NCBI GenBank assembly: GCA_001695595.3
Contig: MBPM02000079.1
Coordinates: 1-64,000, forward strand
Reading direction: 5' to 3'
Length of the DNA stretch: 64,000 nt
DNA from: Plasmopara viticola
Lineage: Eukaryota > Oomycota > Peronosporomycetes > Peronosporales > Peronosporaceae
The position numbers and the translations under genes are program-made. Shown here piece after piece: positions 27,578 through 39,400 of the stretch. The notes below the pieces were generated by a model. It was given only the letters and a program-made list of their open reading frames with translations. It searched no databases and had not been told where the DNA came from. Within the stretch, counting starts at the first letter, position 1. Every line of letters begins with the position of its first letter.

Positions 27578-30193
27578 TCACACGACACTTGCAAATAAGT
27601 ACTGATCTTCGGATAAATAAAATTCGGGTGACGTCAAGGCTGTTTTGTCGGTGTAATCGTTCATCAGCATTCGATAGTCTGCCTGAATAGGGCCTCGTTG
27701 GGTCATCGCTGGCTGCCGATAAACGCTATCGAGAAAGAAGAAGCTCGAAGCTGTCGCATCATGAAGACCTCGCGCAGTATCCAAACGTACGCAATTCATC
27801 AACGGTAAATACTTTGCCACGGGTGGATAGAGGGAAAGAACGTAGTAATCAAACAGCAACACGATAAAAATGAGTACAACTACGATAATAGAAGGAGTGG
27901 CTGCTTTTTTGAGGGACAAAATTCCAATGAGCGTGAGCTGAGCAACGACGACAGCGATAACGCAAAACTTAAACATGCGCGGCCAGTAGGCTCCTAGAGC
28001 AAAGCACGTTGGTTTATAGACACAAAGGACCTGACGACGATAAACAACTTCAGCCACGAAAAAAAAGAACCACGTAAAGTAACAAACCAAAGGTGCTATC
28101 GGTGCAAACGTCAATGTCACTAATAAAACCAAAAAACGATCGGCTAAAGGATTTGTCGGATCAAATGGGTCCGTCTTGGCAACATCACGCAAGCCCAACC
28201 AAGACGAATCACGCTCACGACGCGTGTGTTTTGGCGCTAGAAGTGCAAATAGTGCTGACAAGACCAGGGGAACGACACGTAGCAACTCCAGAATTAGCCC
28301 CAATCCTGTCTGCACAATCACATACGAGATAAAAAATGTTGATTGTTGAGGCATGCTATTGCCTAGCATGGCTACAAGTTTCTTCGGTTGGTCCAAAATC
28401 TCTTTTAGACTGTCCAAGATTGTTCCGACAATCACTGTCACGAAAAAAATCTGAACCAATTGAAAATACGCTAATTTTGTAAACAATGCAGCTCGAACTT
28501 CGGTTTTTGATGGGTGGCCCTCTCTATCCGATAGAAAATTAAACACGATGGGCGCCAAGGCACTCAGTAAAACAAGGGCTAGAGGCGCGATCTGCTTAAA
28601 TATCTCCTGGAGAATTGGATATTTATCAAAAGCTTTGTTCAAAAATGGAAGCGCGCGTCGAAGTGACTCCACCGTGGCTAGCGAGGCCACAAAAGCAGTT
28701 GGGATCGTCCAGAACAGCACAATAGTAGCTGAGATTAAAGACGAAAAGAGCGTTCCTAAGGCTCGAGTGCGGTAGCGAAGCCCTATGTTGTCCCAATTAA
28801 TGTCGTCTACATGCGGTGCTGGCATAATCGCCATGCGTTCTGGATCTTTCGATTGCAACGTTTGCTGGGCAACTTGGGCCGACATGAGTGACGTGAATGA
28901 AACGAATGCGGCCCGCCTCATCACCCGATTTGGATGCTGTTTGCGAGCTTGTTCCCGCTCGTCCTGACTCAATTTTTGCTCGTGTTGACGCACTTCCTTC
29001 TCATCAATATCGTCTTCGTCATCAACCCTAAAACTACCTCGCAAATGGAGCGCTCGCCCACGGCGATCAATAAGAGGAGTTTTCTTCGAGATGCTGTCTT
29101 TTTGTGTTTTCTTAAATCTTTTCACACAACTTAGACCCAATATAGGCGACTGTAGCTCTTCATCGTCGTCAATATTGCTCATTTCACACTCTGTTTCTTC
29201 CACTTGATTAGTCAGTTGCGCCTGCGCGTCATCAATACTTTGAAGTTCTCTTGCAACTGATTCATTCAACGTCACCAATAGGTTTTGATAATGATCAATG
29301 CTATCAACCTCGATACCTTGGCTACCATGTAGACACATCATCATCCGAACCCAAGATCGCCCCTCTCGATGTCGCTGTCTCTTTCCTGATCGATCAAACT
29401 TTGCCAAAGCGTGCTCAAGATTGCTTCGAGCTTTTTCACGTCGCTCTACCAGTGTTTCCAGCGTGGCACATTCCAGTGCCACATACACATTCCGGATAGA
29501 TGTAGGAAAAATCGTGGACAGATACCTTTCCAGCGTTTGACGCGTTCGCAGATGCAGCGGGAGGTCGTTAATTAGCACAGAATACTGCGGTGCCTCCATT
29601 CTACCCAATACATCATGACGACAACTTACGTACAATTTGTACTCATTGATGAACAGCCTCATAGCGTATGTCGACATCACAAATGCAACAACAGTCGGGG
29701 CCCACAATCTATCACTACTTTCGGGTAGATTGCTCATAGAGATTTGTGTAAGCGGATCAATAGAAACTTGATTTGTTGATGACTTTGCCGCCGTTGCAAA
29801 CAACGGAAACAGCACTGCCGAACACGCCACAGCCATGACTGCCAGTTTCTGACCAAGTCTCAAAAATCGAAGAAAAGTCAGCGTATCCAAGCCACATCTC
29901 TGAATCAGTTCATCATCTGATACGCGAAAGTTTGCACAAATCCAGCTGAACATTTTATCACGATGAGAACCCAGGGAGAAAGCGATTAAAATGTCTTCTT
30001 CTTCGTGACGAGTGTTGTAGGCGCGACGGAAGCGTCGACGTAGATACTCAAATAGAACCAAGCCTACTGCTAATATTGGAAAATAAATAGATGCACTCGT
30101 CTTAATGGTGCCACTTGGATTGGCGTTCGCCGCTGCAGCATCATGCTGCGATGTGCTCATCGGTATTGCCAAATTGAAGAATATGCGATCCAC
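27578..30193 (-). CDS. OSCA/TMEM63 (CSC1-like) cation channel
   Basis: Single-exon gene for an 871-residue multi-pass membrane protein of the DUF221/TMEM63/OSCA family, which form osmosensitive or mechanosensitive, calcium-permeable cation channels in plasma or internal membranes. Order: N-terminal TM (about 32-52), two more TMs (about 112-132 and 165-185), a large cytosolic domain with the RNA-recognition-like start YSVLINDLPLHLRT and the hallmark stretch MPAPHVDDINWDNIGLR near 445-465, then a C-terminal block of about seven to eight TMs. A charged insert (about 320-415) rich in Asp/Glu is unusual in size. Methionine 1 gives an 11-residue leader before a second Met (codon 12, 30160) that is an equally good start. 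No intact neighbours: it sits alone between transposon relics. Family call is firm; exact stimulus is unknown. Confidence 0.9.
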   Translation of the reverse strand: MDRIFFNLAIPMSTSQHDAAAANANPSGTIKTSASIYFPILAVGLVLFEYLRRRFRRAYNTRHEEEDILIAFSLGSHRDKMFSWICANFRVSDDELIQRCGLDTLTFLRFLRLGQKLAVMAVACSAVLFPLFATAAKSSTNQVSIDPLTQISMSNLPESSDRLWAPTVVAFVMSTYAMRLFINEYKLYVSCRHDVLGRMEAPQYSVLINDLPLHLRTRQTLERYLSTIFPTSIRNVYVALECATLETLVERREKARSNLEHALAKFDRSGKRQRHREGRSWVRMMMCLHGSQGIEVDSIDHYQNLLVTLNESVARELQSIDDAQAQLTNQVEETECEMSNIDDDEELQSPILGLSCVKRFKKTQKDSISKKTPLIDRRGRALHLRGSFRVDDEDDIDEKEVRQHEQKLSQDEREQARKQHPNRVMRRAAFVSFTSLMSAQVAQQTLQSKDPERMAIMPAPHVDDINWDNIGLRYRTRALGTLFSSLISATIVLFWTIPTAFVASLATVESLRRALPFLNKAFDKYPILQEIFKQIAPLALVLLSALAPIVFNFLSDREGHPSKTEVRAALFTKLAYFQLVQIFFVTVIVGTILDSLKEILDQPKKLVAMLGNSMPQQSTFFISYVIVQTGLGLILELLRVVPLVLSALFALLAPKHTRRERDSSWLGLRDVAKTDPFDPTNPLADRFLVLLVTLTFAPIAPLVCYFTWFFFFVAEVVYRRQVLCVYKPTCFALGAYWPRMFKFCVIAVVVAQLTLIGILSLKKAATPSIIVVVLIFIVLLFDYYVLSLYPPVAKYLPLMNCVRLDTARGLHDATASSFFFLDSVYRQPAMTQRGPIQADYRMLMNDYTDKTALTSPEFYLSEDQYLFASVV

Positions 30194-31544
30194 ATCATGG
30201 TTTACTGTACAGGTTTAGTCAACCGACGTCATGGTTTACTGTACAGGTTTAGTCAACCGACCAATCGGAGGGAAAATGTTAAATTTTACATATTATTAAA
30301 GAGAATTCCTCGAAAAGGCGATTATAAATTGATTATCAGATTGTTGACCGACGTAGTACCAGGTTGAGCTGCCTAGGCTTATCGCAGAGAGATGGAAGGT
30401 AGAGGCCCTAAATCTGAATTGTTTAAATTTGCGTCATGAAACCCAGTTGAACTTAAAACTTTTAACGACGAAGACGAAATGAGAGCTCAAGCAAATCGTC
30501 ACCACAAACGAATTGCATGCTGGTCTTGACCTTCACATATCATGATAGCTGAGTCAAATAGTGTATCAGTTTTACTCACCAAAGACGTGTCTGTGTTTAA
30601 ACTACGCATCATTAAGATGAACTTTCTCGAGTATGAGCTTGTGCCGTCTTGATGCCGTAGAAAATAACAGACAACAGTACGGTGGTCATGGCATTTGAAG
30701 TTTGCTAAGGAGTGTGTAATAACTCATCTATGGTAAAAAAAAATGTGAATGCATAGCTTCGACGTCGACAAAAAATCCCACATTGTCTTCACTCGCAGGC
30801 TCCCTTTAAAAATTGCTGCTGCATAAAAAAATCTCTTAAAACTTCGCAAAGCAATTAAATGTATACTCAGTCATGGTCCGCGGTTTTTTTCTAACTAAAA
30901 GTCGTGTGCTGCGAGATGACGACTCAGAAAATGCTGTCTTGATTGGCAAGAATGAAGGGATTGTAAATGAAATTTCAAAGCTAAAACATAAAAGGTTTGG
31001 CAGCTTATTTATGTAAAATTATCTTAAATTGCGAGATAAATTTGGTCGAGGACAAAGAAACTGAGTTTGTAAACGCATCTGGAGAAAGTTGCTTCCTGAA
31101 GTAGGACGTGCATCTTTTAGAGGGCATGCACTATAGAACAGTCGCGGGAGAAGCTTCCTGGGAGGTCTGTCGCCGTTTTAGGCCCGGTGGCAAGCTGGAC
31201 GAACTCGGCTAAGGAAAAGTAGAAGGCGCCTAAACACAATTGAGAAGTGATATCAAATGGAGAGCTCTTACGGATTCTAATTCTATTACAGCTTTAAATC
31301 TTAAGCAATCCACTGCAATCATTAAAATGCCTATCATGCTTCTATACTCCATCTGAATTAAAAACATCTTTAATAAAATTTCGCCGATCACATCGCGTGA
31401 CTTCCAATAATAATGGGACATATGGACCTTAAGTCTTGGTCCGAAACTATGCAGCTACAGAATTTTAATGAGTAGTAGGTCCAATGCGTATGGCTTCTGA
31501 AACTAGAATTTACAAAAGACATACACATTGGCCTTATTCATAGG
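30194..31544. other. Upstream region of the channel gene; short direct duplication
   Basis: Non-coding. Immediately upstream of the gene a unit of about 31 bp (TCATGGTTTACTGTACAGG and the following bases) is present twice in tandem, at about 30196-30228 and 30229-30261. No further gene or repeat is recognised before the PLE relic. Confidence 0.55.
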
Positions 31545-33440
31545 ATAGGGTTTCAGGTTTGGTGTAGTGTTTAGTGTATAGAAATTGTTGTTTGCAATTT
31601 GAGGCTTAGGTTTTAGAATTTAGATTTCCAAATAGGGAGTAGGATTTAGGTTTTAGAATTTGGGATTAATAATTGATGATCTAGACGTAAGGGTTTGGGC
31701 TTTAGTTGAAAGGGAAGTCGAAGACGCAAAAAGATTGAAGTGTCTAAACGGGTATAAACTTTAGTGACCGTAACGCAGTTGCTTCTGCAGTAGACTAAAA
31801 AGAGAAGTCAGCTGTTTAAACATAGAGTATATATTATATATTACAGTTTTAATTAGCGATCGATTTCACCAAACACAACATCTAATGTACATATAATTGG
31901 AACGACACCGGCAATCATGTGATTTTTGGCATTAAAATCTAATGCCTGATCAATGCTAAGTAAACTCATTTAGACCAATTTTAGCGAGCACGCAAGTGAT
32001 GTCGTCCAATTATTTTCTTCGTTCGATCATTTGTGTGTCGCGCATGATGTTCTAGAATGTTCGAGAGTGTTCTGGAATAGCAGTCGGTTTCAAAAGTTGA
32101 AAGTTGGAAGTAAATAGTTCGAATTTGAAAGTCGAACTTGTAAGTGAAAATCAACTGTAAATCAGACTTGTAACCTGGAAGTTAGATATTAAAGCTGAAA
32201 GTTAAAAGTTAGAAATTTGCTTAGCTTCAAAGCCCAAACTTGAAGTCAAAGTCGGAGTCAAAATAGAAGTCAAGGCGATGTTGAAGCGATACAAAAGTCA
32301 AGTTGACGTTTAAATTGAAGTCAAAGTTGAAGTCAAAGTTGAAGTCGATCGAACGAAATGGCGGGGTTTAGGGTTTACCCACAACACTTGTACAGCACTC
32401 CGAAGTCTTCTATAAAGACGTGCAGCAGGTGTCGGAGAGAAGTTTAAACGCAGTAATGTCGGTAACAATTTCTTTTCGAGGACGCAGAGTTTACCAACAT
32501 GCAGCGTACTATAACGACGTGTTAAGTTTGAGAAGTCCAACAAGTTCTTAGGCGGGTACGTGATGGTCCGTTGGGGTCATACGAAATCGTAAAGAAGACT
32601 TTTGATACCGATGGTCGGGATGTCGAAGCTTGACATGCAGTAATGTCGAAAAATGGTACCAGGACAGCATTTTTATAACCTCGTTCTCGAAGTCGACGAT
32701 AGAAAAGCTTGCATACATTGGTGATGTCGGATTGATTCGCGTTATGTTTCTTGTACTTCTTGATCAAATCAAAGTAAAACCTTGAGTACACCAGGTGGAC
32801 AAGCACTAGCCGCTGGAAAATTCAGATGCAAATTGAAAGTTTCGTGAGTTTTTGTCATAAATCTTTTGTGGTCACGTTGATCCAAAGATATCGATACGCA
32901 ACTTAAATTTCGATGAACCTGAACGTAAAGTAAAGGTTGGATCGTCTCAGTTAAGCTTCAAATCGCATAAACTTGTATGGCTTGCTCTTGTCTTGCTTTG
33001 AAATTATAAATCCACCGTCAAGGTATTGCTTGAAGTATACCGAATTTGACGTAAAATGGCCGCATAATAACGTCTTTTTGTAATGTGTGAGGAAACTCGA
33101 TGCAAGTGTGGGAGCCACTAAAGTACCCATACCAGTTCCATTTAGCTAAAGCAAAAACAGATCACCGAGACGAAATTGTTGGACTTCAGGACGACCCGAA
33201 GGCCGAATATAATGGCGTTAATCCAGAAATCGTCATGCAACTCTTTGTGAATAACTTGGAATGCGAAGTCAATGTCGATTGAGGTGCATATCGAAACCAC
33301 GTCAAATGTTATAAGAACCATGTCATTGATGGCTTAAACAGGACAAAGTTCTTGTAGCAGCTGATCCGAGTATCGTGGGTACGAGAAAGTCCGTTGTAGG
33401 TATAGCTAGGTTGTCGAAGCGGTGTTGAATCCTTGTGATC
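31545..33440 (-). mobile_element. Inverted, decayed PLE relic (unit 5) with telomeric remnant
   Basis: Minus-strand version of the unit 4 layout. From high to low coordinates: decayed RT (33440-32384) with KNFVLFK, SICTSIDI (motif A), FDLIKKYKKHN, CKLFYRRLRERGY, a Y-D-P-N-G-P-S-R-T block and a MLDFSNLT block; then the junction GGGTTTAGGGTTTACCC (about 32364-32380, read on +); then a decayed pLTR with GAAGTCAAAGTT-type tandem units (about 32090-32345) and a dead hammerhead; then scattered TTTAGGG-like words (31545-31700). It is closest to unit 4. Opposite orientation to all the terminal elements. Confidence 0.8.
31741..31800 (-). ncRNA. Dead hammerhead-like motif of unit 5
   Basis: On the minus strand the motif reads GTCTA-CTGCAGA-A-GC-AACT-GC-GTTA-CGG ... 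CCGT-T-TAGAC. Stem I (GTCTA/TAGAC, 5 bp), stem II and stem III (ACGG/CCGT) are kept, but the core has CTGC for CTGA and GTTA for GAAA, so it cannot be active. It shows the unmutated stem I of the unit 4 subfamily. Confidence 0.6.
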
Positions 33441-36400
33441 GATAAATCATCTCATGGGGAATCTCTTAGAGACCAACTGTCTGTTACCATCGCCTTTAAG
33501 GGATCGAAGTCTGCAATACAATGCAATCTAAGATTTAATATCCAAAAGTGTTTATGAGTCTTGGTACATCTTCAATTCTTGATAAGCGAATAATTTGATA
33601 CTAAATTTCAAGCTGAGACTTTATACCTCAATATGTTTTTATGAACCCTGATATCCCCAGTATACAAACCGGTGATATCTCTACAAAGATGCCTTTTGAG
33701 CACCAGTAGCAAGCATTTCTTGGAACACTCTTTCTATAAAGGGCAAATTTGTTTATAAAAAAGTTGGCTCTGTATACCGGTCGGATGCATCCATTCTATT
33801 AAGACGTAAACTACAATTTGAAAGAGTGCTATTTAGCACTATTGGTTTGGTTATGACGATGACCTAGCAGGCAGAAAAGAGCGCTTTGAGTCGTTTAGGT
33901 CATTAAACAATCCCAAGAAGGTTGCTTTGGCACAAAAGATTCTTCTACACTACCTGCAGCTGTATTTACAGCAAAGGTTGCACCTATCTTTAACCGTGCG
34001 CGTTCAAAGTAACGATCCGACAGAAAAAGATCTCTTGGGCAGAATCTTCAGAACGACCTTATATATAATTACGCCGAGGAAGTGTGCCTTCCGCTCTCCT
34101 ACCACAGATGTATACACGTTTGGCGGTGAAAAGCAGCGCTTCGGCAAAAATCTAACTAATTTGATGCCCGGTAAGCATTAAGCTTGTGGCAAAAATTTTG
34201 AAACGCCTTTATCGAGCTATACAATGCATTATGCTTGTCGTCAGAGACACCATTCACGCAGAAAGCCTAATCTTTTAATTTGGTAAGTCCATAATTTTCT
34301 TTGGGGATAGATTTGACTCAAAATATTCTCAAGGATGAATTACCATTATTGTCCGCCAACAAGTAGCAGACAACTGCCCTCGGTACATTTCATAAAAAGG
34401 CTCAGCGACCAAGGTATACTCGATATCCCTAGTACCTCGCCCGCCGCAGAAAGTCGGAGCAAGTAGCCGTTCAATGAGAGTTCCGCTTAACAGGATCAAT
34501 CAAGAAATGAATAACGTAGGGTAAAACTCGGATGAGGTCACAGTGCCCAGTGGTGTGTTCACTTTTTCAAGGCAACCCTTAGCGCGTCCAAAAATAGCAA
34601 TTAATTTGACGCGACTCTCGGTGGCTTTGCACATGCTTAAGCACTGCAGCAAATTCTATTTAGAGTATGCACTTATCAGTACACGAAGGAAGAATACAAT
34701 TTGCAATTGGTTTGAAGTACTCATGCCAGCTCTATCATAACCACAGCTTGATTGAAGAATGCTTTGTGATCGAGTACATGACCAAATCACATTGAGCGAA
34801 GAATTTTGCGTCTATGGGTTTAGATAACCGCTCTGCAATGTCATAGTGAATAGCCAGGCGCTTGAAACTAAGCACAAGTACCCAATAAACCCATTCGTGC
34901 GACCAAAAAACGGATTTACCTCGTAAATTTAGGTTCAGACCGCAAAAATCTTCAACAAAACTTATAAAAAAGCGATCGATTAGCTCTCACGAGTTCTCTA
35001 TAGTGTGTCTCTTTTCAAGAAACTCATGGCACCTGTAAATCGCCTCTGCTTTTTAATGTATTTTATATAGGAAAAGCCGCTCGCAATGGTTGCCTAAGGA
35101 ATTTGCTCAAACAAATTTAAACGTTTTTCGTGAAGTCTGCTCAAGCGATTTTTCCGCGCTTAAGATTGCTCTTGTGGCTAGCCTTAAGTTTAGGCCGTGA
35201 CTTCCCACGAACATTTGAGGATCAGAGACTACTTTGGGTATGTAAGCCATGAGCTCTACATTTGGATCGATCTTTGCGCGTTTTAGCGCACGGTGCTCGA
35301 ATTCTGCTGGGAAGCTGCATTACTTTGTGAATATATCCAGACTCGGTCGGCTGTCTAGAGCGCTATATCATAAAAGTTGTCAGCCTTTAATTCTTAAGGC
35401 GGTGGCTATCCTCACGAGTGAACGTCGTATGGCACTATTCTATTTGCGCTTTGAAGAGCTAGTGAAACTCGAGGGTTGTTTAGCTCGTTTATATAACAAA
35501 AGTAGAGCCCACAGATACGAGCCGTATCTTTTAGCTTAAACCTCACGTATGTGGTGACTCATCGTAAACACCAAGCAGTTCATCTTCGAGTGCAATGTTG
35601 ACGGCAAGCAATTTCTTATATCAAAAAGCGTTTGTCGAAACGCTATGGTGAGCTCCAGTCTCTATACGAAATCATGAAGTGCAAAATGCCATGGCGCTTA
35701 AACATTGTGAACATTAATGGTTTTGATATGTATTTTTGGCTGAAACAGGGGCCAAATGCACAAGCGTTGTGCGAACACACTAGGTCCGTGATGGTATTGT
35801 TACCGACAAGTCCATTATCAGCCGAGGCTCAACAAATTTCAACACTTAGCCAAGACTAGTATATTTTGTAATGCATTCAAATGTGAGCCGAGGGAGAAAA
35901 ATATCCCACCATTCACTACTACATGCAGGGCCACTAAGTTGCGGTGATATTTTTAATAAAGATTTTCATTCTCACTTAATGACCGCTTTTCAAACCACCT
36001 TGTACATCCAACATTATGAAGTACTTTAATACTCCTTGTCTCGGAGCAACCGTGCAAGGTAAACACTTAATTTTGGCATCTTTATTCAGGATAAAGAATT
36101 GCAGTGAGGGCTTTAACTATTTGTATGTCTAACATGTTTATTTGCCACTAAACCTTCAAATTCTGGCAAAAAGTTTGTTTGACCTGCGTAAACATGCGTC
36201 GGCACGCATATCGTGCTTGTAATACTACTTCTTATTACGGTAGTAATATGTCACAAGGTTCTCCAGCCATCGTGTCATCCGTTGGCATATATGCTCATCG
36301 CCGCTTTTGAAGATGCTCCTAATAAACCACATGAACCTCTGATTCTCAGAAATGCACCCGAAAGATTACTAGCGCGCTCTTCATGGCATGCAATTACTTG

Positions 36401-39400
36401 TCGTAAAAGGAGAAGATCCGTTTCGCAGCTTAAGCGTTTCTATACTCGAGCGAGATAGCTCTTTTTCGTCAAGTTGTACTAGCACAAAATCGACTGCATT
36501 GAGATAGAGCCAAACACAATGCCAAACATCTTTGTATCCTGTTCCTTGACAGCTCTTAAAGTGTATGATTGCTGATTCTCTGTCCAACCTCAATGTTCTT
36601 TTTGATATGCAGAATCAATGCTTTGCAAGACCCACGAATTTTCACATGAGAAAATGTTTATACCACAAGCGAGGAGCTACTACTGCATTGACGCAATTAC
36701 TGGACTCTTATCCCTTCTTTGACGCGTAAGAGTTAATATGCAAGAACCAGGTTTTCTAGGCCAGTGTTTACGATCCATCGCAGCTATTTAATCATTTTTT
36801 TGCGCAGACTAAGAAAGACGTCTGCGGTAGACATAATGCTCCTATCCGAAATCTGTTATGGTATCTATACAGTTACGCATGGCAGCTTTTCTATGACAAG
36901 CATGCCCTTTAACTCTGCCTATATACTAGCAAAGTTGTCGGCTCAGGTGCTTTAAAGCTTTGGTGCATTTGGAGACATTTAGAAAAGTATGCAACACGCT
37001 GAGGCGTCGCAGAAAACAATAGTATTGAGCGTTAAAAGTGCTGCTATGTTTTTGCGTCAACTCAGTTGCTTGGGCTGTCATTATCGTAGTCGATAATGTG
37101 TTCAGTATAAGTACTACTTCGTCAAAGATTAGTACCATGTTTGAGTTACGATCATGAGTGATTGTTTTGTAGCATTTTTCTCGCCACCAATTTTGTCATA
37201 GAGTCACTAGATCACCGAATGTATCTGGCGCTCGCAATCTTTCCTAGGCTTAATGTTGATTAATTACTTGTGAAGCAACTAAACTTAATATTTTTGTCCT
37301 GGAAAATTATGGAGAAACTGTTGAAAGCAACGTTCCTTTTGCATACATCGAGCCTCGCCAGCACCACGTGTTTTGGCTGCAAGTAAGCTAAGCATGAGTC
37401 TTCTGAAGATATCTATGAAAAACATTGACTTTTACTATTACCGGGGCCCAAATTGCTAGACAAGTCGAGCCAAATGTTCTCATAGACGAGCTTAGACTTG
37501 GCATGCCTCGGACCTACTCCTTACAGCGCACGCTCCAACAAGACAAGTGACTAGTCAGGTGGCATTTTTAACAAGCGACATGCTTGCTCCTTTAAATTGT
37601 TGTGGATGGGCAGTTTCTTGTCCTTCAAGTCTCTTAATATGGTTTGGTGGGCCCGCTAATACAAATATAGCTTTAAAGAACTAAAGCGCTGCTGATGAAA
37701 GTCACATTTACGGCTTAGGTTAACGCAAATAAGAGCGTTTTTCTCGTTTTCTTCCTGAAGAGGACCGATGAAAGTAAGCTTTCATCGTGCTGGAGGTCGT
37801 CGAAATTTCTGCCAGAAGCCGCGCCTGTAAGCTAGGAAAATGCTAGTCACCAGTGAGCAAGGATGGACCTCTTAATTTGTTTTTTGTTATCAATAAATAC
37901 TCTCGAAGATGAAACCGAACTGTTGAAAGTACATGCGAGAGTACAAAGTTATGCAAAATACTCCTCGAGGCTTGTTAGTTTTAGGTGCGTCAAGGAGGTA
38001 TAAAAACAAATTAAGGCAATTTCGATTCGGATGTTTATTGTGCGAATCTTGTTGTCCCAGGATCAAAATAAACCTTACTATATAGTTTGAGGGTATCGAC
38101 AGCAAAATACTTGTTTCTTGACCTTGACAGGGACAGATATGAAGTCATCATGGTCATGCAGGGAGAGATACAATTATTTTCTCGATCCAATGGCGGAGCA
38201 AGTCCAATGTGGGGGGCAATCCAACATAATAGGGCTTTTAAAGTCTCTTTCCCACCCTGGTGGGCTTAAGTCTCCTCTAAAATATGGCTGGGAAAGTATG
38301 GGCTCGGGATATATACCAAAGCTTTTTTGCAGATATCTCCACAAAGTTAGACACAATGAGCTTTATAAAGCCTTTACGAGTGAAAAATTGAACCCCGCTG
38401 GCAGCTCCGACTGTAGGACACGCAGGCGCTTAAATGTGGGTGACATAGCTTTAGAAGTGGCTTCTTACTGTGTGTAATGAGGATCTGCAAGACATGATTG
38501 CAGCACAATTCTAAAGGTGAGCAACAAACAACAACCAAGACCGAGTTACACAGCTCCGCCGCTAGAGAAAATGAGAGTGAGATACGAAATTGACCCCCTG
38601 ATGTCACGAGTGATCCCGTGGTGGACAAGAAGATTTCTTTGCGATATATATTAGATAATTATACAGGCCGCCATGCTGTGGCAGGTGTGCTCTCATAAAA
38701 AAAACATGTCAGAGTTGCTGTCCATCGAAGAATGAAATCTCGGCTGAATATAAGCTGGAAATACCTCACGCTGGCGTTCCTAGAGATAATGGCACCTCGC
38801 ATAATTACAATTTTTTGCTTTAAACGAAGGTGTGTTATATCAACTTAATCAGAAATTTGCATTGCGCCTTGGCTCAGGGCAGGAAATTTCTCAGATGTGA
38901 TGTCCGAAAACTACGTATCAAAATTACTACCAGATGGGGAAGAGCGAGGAATGTTATTGATGTCGGACCAGGCCCGAAGTACTGTGTCATCACTCCCACG
39001 AGAGAAGTGCAAGCTTTCTTTGTTAGCAGCGGACTAGATTTAGAGCTATTAATTGTCAGATGGAAAGGGTATATCATGCGCACTGTGTAATGTATGCGCT
39101 ATACGTTCGTGGACCATTAAGCCATTAATGGTTGAGTTTGCTCTCAACAGTGCGGTTCACGCATCTGCGGGTTTTACACCCTTTAATATAAGGCATCCTT
39201 TAATGAAATAACTCAATGCTTACCGGTTCGTTTTGCTGTAATTGCGCACAATTAACGGAAGAGGCGGAAGCATCGCAAACGACGCGAAACGACTTATTCT
39301 TGTCCATTGAACTAAATAAGCGCCATTTAATGTCCTTTTTCGATGGGCCACCATGCGGTCCCTATAGCCAGCACATATATTATGCAAATACTCAATTTGG

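Noticed and set aside
38830..39090. Chromodomain-like VRWKGY word
   Set aside because: Only six residues match, with no chromodomain context or integrase around it.
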